This document shows positions 17,060 through 25,053 of a stretch of 64,000 nucleotides of DNA, in pieces. The notes under the pieces are model-generated. The model made no database searches and was not told the origin of the DNA. It saw nothing but the letters and a program-made list of their open reading frames with translations. The translations under genes and the position numbers were made by a program. Positions within the stretch are counted from its first letter, which is position 1, and every line of letters begins with the position of its first letter. This DNA is from Corynebacterium minutissimum. Lineage in GTDB: Bacteria; Actinomycetota; Actinomycetes; Mycobacteriales; Mycobacteriaceae. The stretch spans positions 682,001 through 746,000 of the forward strand of contig NZ_CP069533.1 in assembly GCF_016889765.1 (NCBI RefSeq), in the 5' to 3' direction.

Positions 17060-20000
17060 TAGCGCGAGCTGCGACGGGTTACGCGGCGCCTACCACGCGC
17101 GCCCCTGCGGCGTGCCGACGCCCCCTTGGACCCACCTTCCTTCTCCCGTGCGGGGGTCTCGTCGCGTTGCCGGGACTTCGATGCCTGTGACGCCTCCTCA
17201 ATGACAACCGACTGCTGGGATTTCATCGAGCGGCGCACCGCACGGCGACGACCACGCCCGCGGGAGCTGCGCGCCGTTGTGACGTCGCCCTTTCCAGATT
17301 CTTGGGGCTTGGCAGATTCCTGGACTGCGGCGGTGCTGCTACCCTGCTCGTCTGCTGCCTTCGAGGCTTGCGGCTCGTGCTCGAAGTCCTCACGCTTCGG
17401 GCGGACGTCAGAACGCGAGTTGCCGCGCGTGCGGCGCTTGCGGCGCGGTGACTTCTCGAATTCCTCGACGGCCTCCTCGTAGGTCTGGCGCGAGCGTTGC
17501 TTCGGCTGCTCTTCGTGCGACGGACTCTGAACCTCGGCCTTCTTCTCGGAGGTGCGCGAGGTGCGTGTTGCCCGGCGCGGCTTGCGGGAGCGCTTCGACT
17601 TCTTCGGCTCCATGCTCTCCGCCACGGCGTAGCCGATGGACGCGCTGTCCGGTGTGCCGGCGTCGACCTCGTCATCGCCGTCGCGGCCGGAGGCGTCGTC
17701 GTCGGAGTCGACGACCACCACGTTGGCCACAAGATCCTCGAGCGCAGAATCCTTATTTTCTACTGCATCTGCATCATCTGCGTCGACACCAGAAGTATTT
17801 TCGTCGTCATCATCATGACGGTGCATACGCACGGCAGCCGGGTGCTGCTTCGGATCGCGGTGTGGCGCGCGGCGCTCCTTACGGCCTCGGCGCTGCGGCT
17901 TGGAGTTCTCCTCCTCCAGCTCCTCATCCACTGGGTACTCGTGGATGATAATGCCGCGGCCGTTGCAGGCTTCACACTCGGTCGAGAAGGTCTCAACTAG
18001 GCCGGTACCGACGCGCTTGCGGGTCATCTGCACTAAGCCCAGCGAGGTCACCTCGGAAACCTGGTGGCGAGTGCGGTCGCGCCCCAGTGCTTCCTTCAGT
18101 CGACGCAGGACGAGATCCTGGTTTTCCGGCAGAACCATGTCGATGAAGTCGACGACGATCATGCCGCCCATATCGCGCAGGCGCATCTGGCGCACGATCT
18201 CCTCGGCAGCCTCGAGGTTGTTGCGCGTGACGGTTTCCTCAAGGTTGCCACCGGAGCCCGTGAACTTACCGGTGTTGACGTCAATAACCGTCATGGCCTC
18301 GGTGCGCTCGATGATGAGGGTGCCGCCCGAGGGCAGCCAGACCTTGCGGCTAAGAGCCTTGTGCAGCTGCTCGTCAATACGGTAGGTGCTGAAGGCATCC
18401 TCGCCATCGTGCTCACGGGCGTCGTAGCGCACGACGCGATCCGCCAAGTCGTGCGCCATGGAATCCACGTAGGCGCTCACCGTGTTATAAGAACGTTTGC
18501 CGTCGACGACAAGGGTGCTGAAGTCCTCGTTAAACAGGTCACGCACAACCTTGATGAGCAGGTCCGGCTCCTCATACATCGTCACCGGCTTGGCGCCCTT
18601 GGTGGCTTTCTCATGTGCCGCGCGGGCGCTGATGTCCTCCCACAGGGAGTGCAGACGGTTGACGTCGGTAGCAATGTCTTCTTCCGGAACATTTTCCGCC
18701 GCGGTACGGATGATGGCGCCGCCATCGCCCGGAATGACGCGCTCCAGGATCCCCTTGAGGCGCTTGCGCTCTGGGGCCGGAAGCTTACGGGAAATACCTG
18801 CGCTGCGCCCGCCCGGAACATAGACCAGGAAACGACCAGCCAGGGAAATCTGGGTAGTCAGGCGTGCGCCCTTGTGGCCGATCGGGTCCTTGGCCACCTG
18901 GACCAGAATCTGATCACCGGACTTCAGGGCATTTTCAATCTTGCGGCCACGCCCCCCAATGCCGAGCGCGCGCCAATCGACGTCTCCCGCATACAGCACA
19001 CCATTTCGCCCCTGCCCGATATCAACGAAGGCGGCCTCCATCGAGGGCAGGACGTTCTGTACGCGGCCGAGGTAGATGTTGCCAATCTGGGAGGGGTGAG
19101 ATTCGGTCGTGACAAAGTGCTCGACAAGGAGGTCATCCTCCAAGACACCGACCTGGGTAATAATTCCGGCACCGTCGGTGCGCTGCTTGTCACGCACCAC
19201 CATCGTGCGCTCCACCGATTCCCGGCGAGCTAGGAATTCGGCTTGGGAGACGATGTGCTGGCGCTCGCGACCCTTCTCACGCAGCTCAGCGCGGCGGCGG
19301 CGTTGGGCTTCGATGCGGGTCGAGCCCTTGATGGCCTTGGGTTCGTCGATAAGCTCAGCCCCACGGCTGTCACCACTGTGCCCCTCGGCACCGCGCCCAC
19401 GCGAGGTACCGCGACTGCCGCGACGGCGACCACGCTGCCGCGTCGACGGTGCTGCGTCCTCATCAGAATCATCGGCGTCATCCAGGTCCTCAGGCTTCTG
19501 ACGCTTCGGCTTCGGGGTCGCCTTCGGCGCCATGAACACTGGTGCGTACTCGTAGACCTCCGGTTCCTCCTCCGGCATCGGGGTAATCAGCGGGGTGAGG
19601 TCATCTTCATCGAAGTCATCACCGGATTCCGCGAGTGCCTCGTGCAACATCTCAGCGTCGACCTTGTCCACGATCTGCGAGATTTCGTTGTCAACGTTCT
19701 TGCGCACGCGCTCGCGCAGCTTCTCCTCGTCTTCGCTCAGCTGCTCAGACTGGACGGGCTGTTGTGGCTGTTCCGCAACGGTATCCGCGGAGTCCTCCGG
19801 CTGGCTGGACGAGTCTTCCTTCGCAGGCTTGTCCTTCTTCGGCTTATCCTTTTTCGGCTTTGCTGTCTTAGTTTCCTTAGCCGCCTTCTCCGTCTTGTCG
19901 GCCTTGGCAACGCGCTTCGCCGCGCGCTTAGCCCGCTTCTTCGGGGCAGTCTTAGTCGACTTTTCCTCAGCCGATGCCTCGGCTGAGGCCTCTGCGGCTG

Positions 20001-20301
20001 CGGTTTCTTCGTTGGCTTTATCCTCGATCTGCTCGTCGGCGGCGGCCTCAGCCTTGGTGTGGGTGGTGGGGGCGAGGGCGTCTATAAGTTGCCCAATCTC
20101 CTCTGGCGTTGCCGAGGACTGCGCCGACTTTTTCATACCCATATCCGCAAACTGCTTAACCAGGTCCTTGGAGGCCACGCCCAGTTGCTTAGCTAGGGCG
20201 TACAGGCGGGTTTTGGGCGCAAGTGCGTCACGGTCAATCCTCGCTACCGCCGCTGCCAGAGCCGATTGACTACGTACTTCTTCTTTTTTCTTGGATGCCA
20301 T
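17059..20301 (-). CDS. rne: Ribonuclease E/G with IF2_N-like N-terminus and Arg-rich tails
   Basis: Endoribonuclease for mRNA decay and rRNA processing, 1080 residues. Order: residues ~25-70 read RLYALAKQLGVASKDLV and match the N-terminal domain of IF-2 (IF2_N). A long Ala/Glu/Lys-rich acidic/basic region follows to ~300, then RGRRRGSRG. Next come the S1 domain (~400-445, IGNIYLGRVQNVLP), the catalytic DNase I-like domain with DVNTGKFTG (~673) and VVDFIDM, and the zinc-link CEACNGRG (~780). The tail is Arg-rich and ends RRGARGRRRVTRRSSR. This layout is known for actinobacterial RNase E/G. It is the first gene of the rne-rplU-rpmA block. Confidence 0.94.
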   Translation of the reverse strand: MASKKKEEVRSQSALAAAVARIDRDALAPKTRLYALAKQLGVASKDLVKQFADMGMKKSAQSSATPEEIGQLIDALAPTTHTKAEAAADEQIEDKANEETAAAEASAEASAEEKSTKTAPKKRAKRAAKRVAKADKTEKAAKETKTAKPKKDKPKKDKPAKEDSSSQPEDSADTVAEQPQQPVQSEQLSEDEEKLRERVRKNVDNEISQIVDKVDAEMLHEALAESGDDFDEDDLTPLITPMPEEEPEVYEYAPVFMAPKATPKPKRQKPEDLDDADDSDEDAAPSTRQRGRRRGSRGTSRGRGAEGHSGDSRGAELIDEPKAIKGSTRIEAQRRRRAELREKGRERQHIVSQAEFLARRESVERTMVVRDKQRTDGAGIITQVGVLEDDLLVEHFVTTESHPSQIGNIYLGRVQNVLPSMEAAFVDIGQGRNGVLYAGDVDWRALGIGGRGRKIENALKSGDQILVQVAKDPIGHKGARLTTQISLAGRFLVYVPGGRSAGISRKLPAPERKRLKGILERVIPGDGGAIIRTAAENVPEEDIATDVNRLHSLWEDISARAAHEKATKGAKPVTMYEEPDLLIKVVRDLFNEDFSTLVVDGKRSYNTVSAYVDSMAHDLADRVVRYDAREHDGEDAFSTYRIDEQLHKALSRKVWLPSGGTLIIERTEAMTVIDVNTGKFTGSGGNLEETVTRNNLEAAEEIVRQMRLRDMGGMIVVDFIDMVLPENQDLVLRRLKEALGRDRTRHQVSEVTSLGLVQMTRKRVGTGLVETFSTECEACNGRGIIIHEYPVDEELEEENSKPQRRGRKERRAPHRDPKQHPAAVRMHRHDDDDENTSGVDADDADAVENKDSALEDLVANVVVVDSDDDASGRDGDDEVDAGTPDSASIGYAVAESMEPKKSKRSRKPRRATRTSRTSEKKAEVQSPSHEEQPKQRSRQTYEEAVEEFEKSPRRKRRTRGNSRSDVRPKREDFEHEPQASKAADEQGSSTAAVQESAKPQESGKGDVTTARSSRGRGRRRAVRRSMKSQQSVVIEEASQASKSRQRDETPAREKEGGSKGASARRRGARGRRRVTRRSSR

Positions 20302-20449
20302 GGGCGGCTAATCTCCCGACGTCTGCTCACCCCGGGCGCAGGTTGCCGCCACACGGTGGTGAGACTTTAAAAACTCTCTGTTTCCGTATTCAGTTATATG
20401 AGTATCTGTGCCCTCCATTCTGGCACAGGTTTCAGTTTAAGCTACATGT

Positions 20450-20455
20450 TAGTAT
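20450..20455 (+). promoter_or_regulatory. -10 element TAGTAT, leaderless start
   Basis: TAGTAT is followed by 7 nt and the ATG at 20463. There is no Shine-Dalgarno, so the message is probably leaderless. Confidence 0.5.
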
Positions 20456-20462
20456 CGCCGCC

Positions 20463-21266
20463 ATGTCCGGACTTGAAAGCGCTGACACACCGAACACCCC
20501 AGCGCGACGTGTATCTGCACCGCGCACAGTGGCTCAAGCACGCGCCCGCAACGAGATTGCACTGCGGGATATCATCACCGTTGCCGTACCGGCGGGCATC
20601 GCCTCCGGCCTTCGCGCTGTTGACCTTCCCGACCCCTACGCGGTCCCGGTCTATGCGGTGCTGTGGATCGCCATCATCTATGGCGCCTTTCGCATCATTC
20701 GCAGTGAGCCGAAGTTCGTCCAAGCTGCGCAAGAAGAGTACCGGGCGGGCGATTACCCCGTTCTCGCCTACTTTCTACCCGTCCTTGCTCTCTTGTCCCC
20801 TCTCATCGCTGAGGGAATTAGGTCCACCGGGATTGTCGGCGATATCTCGCTCAACCCCATCCTTATCGCCGCTGGGCTTACTGCCTTCTCCATCCCCGCG
20901 TTCATCATCGGCGGCCGCGCATTCGGCACGACCTCTTTTCGCGTTGGCAAGCGCCGCATCAAGGCCATCACCGAACAAGGAAGCCTCGAAGGCGTCACTG
21001 AGCAGAGCATAACCGCGGTGGAGAAACACCCGGAAGTCCTCAGCGGGCTGGTCGCCGCCGGTGCAGTCACTGGCAATACCACCTCCATCTCTGAGCTGGG
21101 ACGGCTGATCGGCTACGAGGAGGGGCTCGAAGAAGAACTCCGTGAACTCGAAGCGGCCGGCGTGGTGAAGCTGCCTGGTCTAATCCAGTGGAGTGGTAAG
21201 CGGACCTTTAACATCACTCTGACCGAATCCGGCGTGCGCAGCATGGACGCCGCACGCACGCGCTAG
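20463..21266 (+). CDS. Integral membrane protein with a winged-helix-like C-terminal domain
   Basis: A protein of 267 residues from the ATG at 20463, chosen because of the -10 box 7 nt upstream; the frame is open further upstream. Residues ~35-150 hold four hydrophobic segments (IITVAVPAGIASGLRAV, VPVYAVLWIAIIYGAF, PVLAYFLPVLALLSPLI, NPILIAAGLTAFSIPAFI). The last ~70 residues look like a winged helix: TSISELGRLIGYEEGLEEE, LRELEAAGVVKL, then a hairpin ending ITLTESGVRSM, a pattern common at the end of MarR/PadR-type domains. I do not recognise a named family. Its stop codon overlaps that of the convergent acr3 by 4 bp. Confidence 0.75.
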   Translation: MSGLESADTPNTPARRVSAPRTVAQARARNEIALRDIITVAVPAGIASGLRAVDLPDPYAVPVYAVLWIAIIYGAFRIIRSEPKFVQAAQEEYRAGDYPVLAYFLPVLALLSPLIAEGIRSTGIVGDISLNPILIAAGLTAFSIPAFIIGGRAFGTTSFRVGKRRIKAITEQGSLEGVTEQSITAVEKHPEVLSGLVAAGAVTGNTTSISELGRLIGYEEGLEEELRELEAAGVVKLPGLIQWSGKRTFNITLTESGVRSMDAARTR

Positions 21267-22327
21267 CGCGGAAGAGTGTCATCTCCCGGGAAGAGTTTCG
21301 GACCAATCCACAGCATGAAATAGACCAGACCAACGAGGACTGGGATCTCAACAAGGGGACCAATCGTTCCTGCAAGGGCTTGAGCAGACGTCGCTCCGAA
21401 GGTGCCGATGGATACTGCAATAGCAAGCTCAAAGTTGTTTCCTGCTGCAGTGAACGCCACGCTGGCAGACTGCTCGTAGTTCATGCCAACGGCCTTTGCC
21501 ACACCCAGCGACAGCACAAACATGCCCACAAAGTAGATAACCAGCGGCACGGCCACGCGCGCTACCGTTGCAGGCTGCTCCACAATGTGCTCGCCTTGCA
21601 GGGAAAAGAGCAGAACAATCGTGTACAGAAGACCAATCATGGCCAGCGGTGATACGGCTGGGAGAAAGCGGTTCTCAAACCATTCCCGCCCTTTTGCCTT
21701 TTCGCCCCAGAAGCGAGACAGCACACCCAACAGGAGCGGGATGCCCAAGAAGACGAGCACGGACTTGACAATGGCCCAGAAGGAAAAGTCAACACTTGTC
21801 ACATCCAGTCCCAACCAGCCGGGGAGGATGCGAAGGTAGAACCAGCCCAGAACACCAAACATAGCGACCTGGAAGATGGAGTTCAGGGCGACAAGCACAG
21901 CCGTTGCTTCGCGGTCAGCGCACGAGAGGTCCGACCACACAAGCACCATGGCGATACAGCGGGCAAGGCCCACAATGATGAGACCGGTACGCAGCTCCGG
22001 CTGGTCTGCCAGGAAGAGCCACGCCAGGGTAAACATAAACGCCGGCCCCACCAGCCAGTTGAGGACGAGCGATACCGCCATGAGACGGCCATCCGTGGCA
22101 ATTTCCTTGGTCTTCTCGTAGCGGACCTTGGCCAAGGGCGGATACATCATGACGAGGAGGCCAATGGCGATCGGGATGGAAATCCCGCCCACTTCAACGG
22201 CGCCCAAGGCTTGGCCAATCCCGGGAATGAAGTGGCCGATGAGCAGTCCGGCGGCCATCGCCAGAATAATCCACACGGGTAAAAATCGGTCAAGAAAAGA
22301 CAACTTCGGGCGCTGAGACACGGCCAT
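21263..22327 (-). CDS. acr3: ACR3-family arsenite efflux transporter
   Basis: Proton-motive-force-driven exporter of As(III), 354 residues and about ten TM helices. The family block GLARCIAMVLVWSDLSCAD contains the conserved Cys needed in Acr3 proteins; TAAGNNFELAIAVSIGTFG is also diagnostic. The start at 22327 is set by GAAGGAGGG; an ATG 14 codons upstream lacks one. It is divergent from arsR with a shared operator, the classical arsenic-detoxification arrangement. Confidence 0.93.
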   Translation of the reverse strand: MAVSQRPKLSFLDRFLPVWIILAMAAGLLIGHFIPGIGQALGAVEVGGISIPIAIGLLVMMYPPLAKVRYEKTKEIATDGRLMAVSLVLNWLVGPAFMFTLAWLFLADQPELRTGLIIVGLARCIAMVLVWSDLSCADREATAVLVALNSIFQVAMFGVLGWFYLRILPGWLGLDVTSVDFSFWAIVKSVLVFLGIPLLLGVLSRFWGEKAKGREWFENRFLPAVSPLAMIGLLYTIVLLFSLQGEHIVEQPATVARVAVPLVIYFVGMFVLSLGVAKAVGMNYEQSASVAFTAAGNNFELAIAVSIGTFGATSAQALAGTIGPLVEIPVLVGLVYFMLWIGPKLFPGDDTLPR

Positions 22328-22371
22328 GCCTTCCCTCCTTCTAGCTTGAACAGAACGTGATACGAACATTC

Positions 22372-22400
22372 AATCTACAGTTCATATTGATAGGCGTCAA
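22372..22400 (-). promoter_or_regulatory. acr3 promoter
   Basis: Minus-strand TTGACG (22395-22400), 17-bp spacer and TAGATT (22372-22377). The ArsR operator covers the -35 and part of the spacer, so bound ArsR would block RNA polymerase. Confidence 0.6.
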
Positions 22401-22403
22401 TAT
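22384..22403. promoter_or_regulatory. ArsR operator
   Basis: Perfect inverted repeat ATATTGA-N6-TCAATAT between the divergent arsR and acr3 genes, of the TTGA/TCAA half-site type used by SmtB/ArsR proteins. Confidence 0.7.
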
Positions 22404-22427
22404 AACGGCGGGAGTGTGGATAGCTCC

Positions 22428-22433
22428 TATACT
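22428..22433 (+). promoter_or_regulatory. -10 element TATACT, leaderless arsR start
   Basis: TATACT lies 6 nt before the ATG at 22440; no Shine-Dalgarno is present. The ArsR operator ends 24 bp upstream, at the expected -35 region. Confidence 0.55.
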
Positions 22434-22439
22434 GATCGC

Positions 22440-22790
22440 ATGGCTTCCTCCCCCGCCCCCGACGCCCGCGCTCGTGATGCCGAGTGCTGTTCCTTAAGCA
22501 TGGGCCCGCTCAGCGACGCCGAGGCGATGCATTTTTCGCAACAATTCAAAGTCCTCGCAGACCCAGCCCGCCTTCGTCTCCTGTCCATTCTGTGCGAGGA
22601 AGGCTGTGGGCCGATGAGCGTCACGGAGCTCACCGGGCTCACTGCGCTGAGCCAGCCCACGGTCTCCCACCACTTAGCGCGCCTGCGGGAGGCCGGCCTA
22701 CTATCCAGGCAGCAATGCGGCCGCACCGTCACCCACCAGGTGAACAAAGACGCTTTTGCAGCCTTGCGCACGCTGCTGTCATTCGACTAA
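22440..22790 (+). CDS. arsR: ArsR-family arsenic-responsive repressor
   Basis: Winged-helix repressor of 116 residues from the ATG at 22440 (a GTG at 22416 is less likely). The HTH reads LSQPTVSHHLARLREAGLL. Cysteines 16, 17 (ECC) and 56 (EEGCG) correspond to Cys15, Cys16 and Cys55, the As(III) site described for C. glutamicum ArsR1. It should repress both itself and acr3 until arsenite or antimonite binds. Confidence 0.93.
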   Translation: MASSPAPDARARDAECCSLSMGPLSDAEAMHFSQQFKVLADPARLRLLSILCEEGCGPMSVTELTGLTALSQPTVSHHLARLREAGLLSRQQCGRTVTHQVNKDAFAALRTLLSFD

Positions 22791-22851
22791 CCAGCGCCCG
22801 ATCTGATCTGCGCTCGAGCGCGCAGGACGGGTTCGAGCGCAGAAATGACAA

Positions 22852-22893
22852 AAGCCCGAGCAGTTCATTCATCATTGTGAACTGCTCGGGCTT
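22852..22893. terminator. Bidirectional terminator between arsR and ndk
   Basis: Perfect 16-bp stem (AAGCCCGAGCAGTTCA and its complement) with a 10-nt loop between convergent genes. Confidence 0.85.
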
Positions 22894-22921
22894 CATTGCG
22901 CGCTAGGCGCGGTGAACTTCT

Positions 22922-23332
22922 TTAGAGGTTCGGGAACCAGATGGAGATCTCGCGCTCGGCGGACTCCGGGGAGTCGGAACCGTGGACGACGTTCTCGCCG
23001 ACGGTCAGGGCGAAGTCACCGCGGATGGTGCCCGGGGTGGCCTTCTCTACCGGGTGGGTGCCACCGGCAAGCTGGCGCCATGCGGCGATAGCGGACTCGC
23101 CCTCGACGATGCCAGCAACCAGCGGTGCGGAGGTGATGAAGTCGACGAGCTCACCGAAGAACGGCTTGTCCTCGTGCTCGGCGTAGTGCTTCTTGGCGGT
23201 CTCCTCGTCGGCGACGCGCAGATCCATGGCGACGAGCTTCAGGCCCTTGCGCTCAATGCGGGAGATGATCTCGCCCACGTGGCCGTTCTTCACGCCGTCC
23301 GGCTTGATGAGAATGAGTGTACGTTCAGTCAT
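22922..23332 (-). CDS. ndk: Nucleoside diphosphate kinase
   Basis: Transfers phosphate from ATP to NDPs via a phospho-histidine, balancing NTP and dNTP pools. 136 residues starting MTERTLILIKPDGV; the active-site block NVVHGSDSPESAEREI is intact. Start chosen at 23332 because a TACTAT box lies exactly 7 nt upstream (leaderless); a longer frame adds three residues. Confidence 0.97.
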   Translation of the reverse strand: MTERTLILIKPDGVKNGHVGEIISRIERKGLKLVAMDLRVADEETAKKHYAEHEDKPFFGELVDFITSAPLVAGIVEGESAIAAWRQLAGGTHPVEKATPGTIRGDFALTVGENVVHGSDSPESAEREISIWFPNL

Positions 23333-23339
23333 ACGGCAC

Positions 23340-23345
23340 ATAGTA
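23340..23345 (-). promoter_or_regulatory. -10 element TACTAT, leaderless ndk start
   Basis: TACTAT on the minus strand, 7 nt before the ndk ATG. No ribosome-binding site is present. Confidence 0.5.
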
Positions 23346-23380
23346 CAGGTAAGCCGTGCTCGCGTCCGCGCAGAGGGCTA

Positions 23381-23692
23381 TTAAGTGAGACGTCGCACGA
23401 TTTCTTCGGCACGCTCGTGGCTGGTGCCACGGAACCACATCTGAACCTGGCGCACGGCGGTGCCGAACTGGCCGTTGTCGAGCAAACCCTGAAGCTCCTC
23501 GCGGTGCCAGCCCTCAAGATCCTCAAACTGGACTGGGCGCTGCTCACTCCGGCTTTTTAGCATTCCCACGACAAGGAAAATGAAGGCGGGGACGAGCAGG
23601 GCGAGCGGGAGTGCATAGCCGCCATTGACAATCTTGGCCACCACAGCCGCGAGACAAAGAAGTGCGGAGAGACCGAAGAGAAAGTAGCGCAT
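23381..23692 (-). CDS. Small membrane protein, 103 aa, unknown function
   Basis: The first ~45 residues form two TM helices (MRYFLFGLSALLCLAAVVAK; YALPLALLVPAFIFLVVGML). The soluble tail is predicted helical (EDLEGWHREELQGLLDNG) and ends EEIVRRLT. I do not recognise the family. The ATG at 23692 is preceded by TAGACT at 7 nt, so it looks leaderless with its promoter inside the end of the esterase gene. It lies between the esterase gene and ndk. Confidence 0.65.
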   Translation of the reverse strand: MRYFLFGLSALLCLAAVVAKIVNGGYALPLALLVPAFIFLVVGMLKSRSEQRPVQFEDLEGWHREELQGLLDNGQFGTAVRQVQMWFRGTSHERAEEIVRRLT

Positions 23693-23697
23693 GCCCG

Positions 23698-24582
23698 CTA
23701 GTCTAGCGCGTTCAGTGTGGAGTCTAGCCACATACGCGAGCTCATAAGCAGGTGCTTTGCTGCGGCTGTATGCGGGGCCCAGAGTTCAAAAGCGTGAACG
23801 CCACCTTCGACGACCTCGCACTGCGTGGGTACGCCAGCTGCCTCAAGGCGCTCGGCATAATCCAGGATTTCGTTATAGAAGAGCTCGCTTTGCCCGGCAT
23901 AGAGCCAGGCAGACGGCAATCCAGTGAGGTCCGCACGGCGGCCCGGCACAGCATAGGGCGCAGTCGGGTCATCCTGGACGTAGTAACGCCAGGCCTGCGC
24001 ATTGGAATCTGCGTCCCAGATGACGTTGCGCTCATCGGACGCAGCGCGGTCATCGAGCATGGGACAAAACAGCCACTGCCCCACCGGCTGGGTTCCGCCC
24101 TCGTCATAAAGGCGCTGGCACAGAGCCGCAGTAAGCCCGCCGCCAGCGCTTTGGCCACCAATGACGATGCGGTCGGCGCGTACCCCAAGCTCATCGGCAT
24201 GGTTAAGGAGCCAGTGGTGGGCCGAGTGTACGTCGTCAAGCGCTGCCGGGTACGGATGTTCCGGGGCGAAACGATAGTGCGGTGCCACCACCGTCACACC
24301 CAGCTGCGCGGCGGTGTCCTTGAGATGCTTAACGTCCTGGCGGGGATGCCCCATGAGCAGACCGCCGCCATGAATCCACAACACCACGGCGCGGGGATTA
24401 TCCGGCTCATAAATGGTGGCACGGATGTCGCGGTTTTTCACGCGGCGGGTACGCACACCGTAAATGTACGGCGCGGGCCACAGCGCCGGAACGACGCGGC
24501 CAGCGCGGCGGATGAGCGGATTCGTCGGATCGAACAACGACATGACTGCCGCACCCGCGCGCAATTCCGGCCGAATATACAC
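23698..24582 (-). CDS. Alpha/beta hydrolase, hormone-sensitive-lipase-like esterase
   Basis: Cytosolic esterase or lipase of 294 residues. The oxyanion block HGGG is at 71-74, the nucleophile Ser145 is in GGQSAGGG, and the likely catalytic His is in GGVHAFE near the C-terminus; an Asp in the YAGQSELFYNEILDY region would complete the triad. This is the HSL (family IV) pattern. The start is GTG after GGGGGAG. It ends close to the next small gene's promoter and follows the DUF4233 gene by 24 nt. The substrate is unknown. Confidence 0.85.
   Translation of the reverse strand: MYIRPELRAGAAVMSLFDPTNPLIRRAGRVVPALWPAPYIYGVRTRRVKNRDIRATIYEPDNPRAVVLWIHGGGLLMGHPRQDVKHLKDTAAQLGVTVVAPHYRFAPEHPYPAALDDVHSAHHWLLNHADELGVRADRIVIGGQSAGGGLTAALCQRLYDEGGTQPVGQWLFCPMLDDRAASDERNVIWDADSNAQAWRYYVQDDPTAPYAVPGRRADLTGLPSAWLYAGQSELFYNEILDYAERLEAAGVPTQCEVVEGGVHAFELWAPHTAAAKHLLMSSRMWLDSTLNALD
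23700..23705 (-). promoter_or_regulatory. -10 element TAGACT, leaderless start of the 103-aa gene
   Basis: TAGACT on the minus strand, 7 nt before the ATG at 23692, inside the 3' end of the esterase gene. Confidence 0.4.
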
Positions 24583-24606
24583 AGACTGCTCTCCCCCTCG
24601 CTCTAC

Positions 24607-25053
24607 TTACTTCTCGTTGAGGTGCTGGGTGGTGAGGTAGCCGCGCTCCATACGAGCCACGATGACGGAGCGCATATACGCCGCCAGCGCCCAGAGCAGG
24701 GCAAAGATGATGAAGATGGTCGCTACTGACCAGTGGATCATAAAGCCCAGCACGATGCCGATGATGTGGAGGACAATCTGCGCGCCCACAATCCACGGCT
24801 TGTTCATGAAGGGGAAAGACGCCAGCAACAGCACCATGAAGCCGATGACCACGCCGTAGTTGAACGGGGTCCACAGGGTGCCATCGTAGAGCTTGTACAG
24901 CATGGGCAGAGCAAGAACCAGGGTGAGCAGCTCCAGCGTGAGGGAGCTGGCCACGACCATGCCGCCAAACTGCTTGAGCGGGTCCTTCACCGGGGCTTGG
25001 CCGAGGCCTAGCGGGCCAATCTCGTCTTCGGGGATGGGTTTGCGGGAACTCAT
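24607..25053 (-). CDS. DUF4233 family membrane protein
   Basis: Four-TM protein of 148 residues (segments near 32-50, 66-80, 88-106, 108-126) with charged termini. It has the position and look of the DUF4233 proteins that follow folC in corynebacteria and mycobacteria. Its ATG overlaps the folC stop (ATGA), so it is translationally coupled. Function unknown. Confidence 0.8.
   Translation of the reverse strand: MSSRKPIPEDEIGPLGLGQAPVKDPLKQFGGMVVASSLTLELLTLVLALPMLYKLYDGTLWTPFNYGVVIGFMVLLLASFPFMNKPWIVGAQIVLHIIGIVLGFMIHWSVATIFIIFALLWALAAYMRSVIVARMERGYLTTQHLNEK

Noticed and set aside
18064..19233. 389-codon plus-strand frame opposite rne
   Set aside because: Low-complexity, Arg/His-rich shadow of the RNase E/G gene without any recognisable domain.
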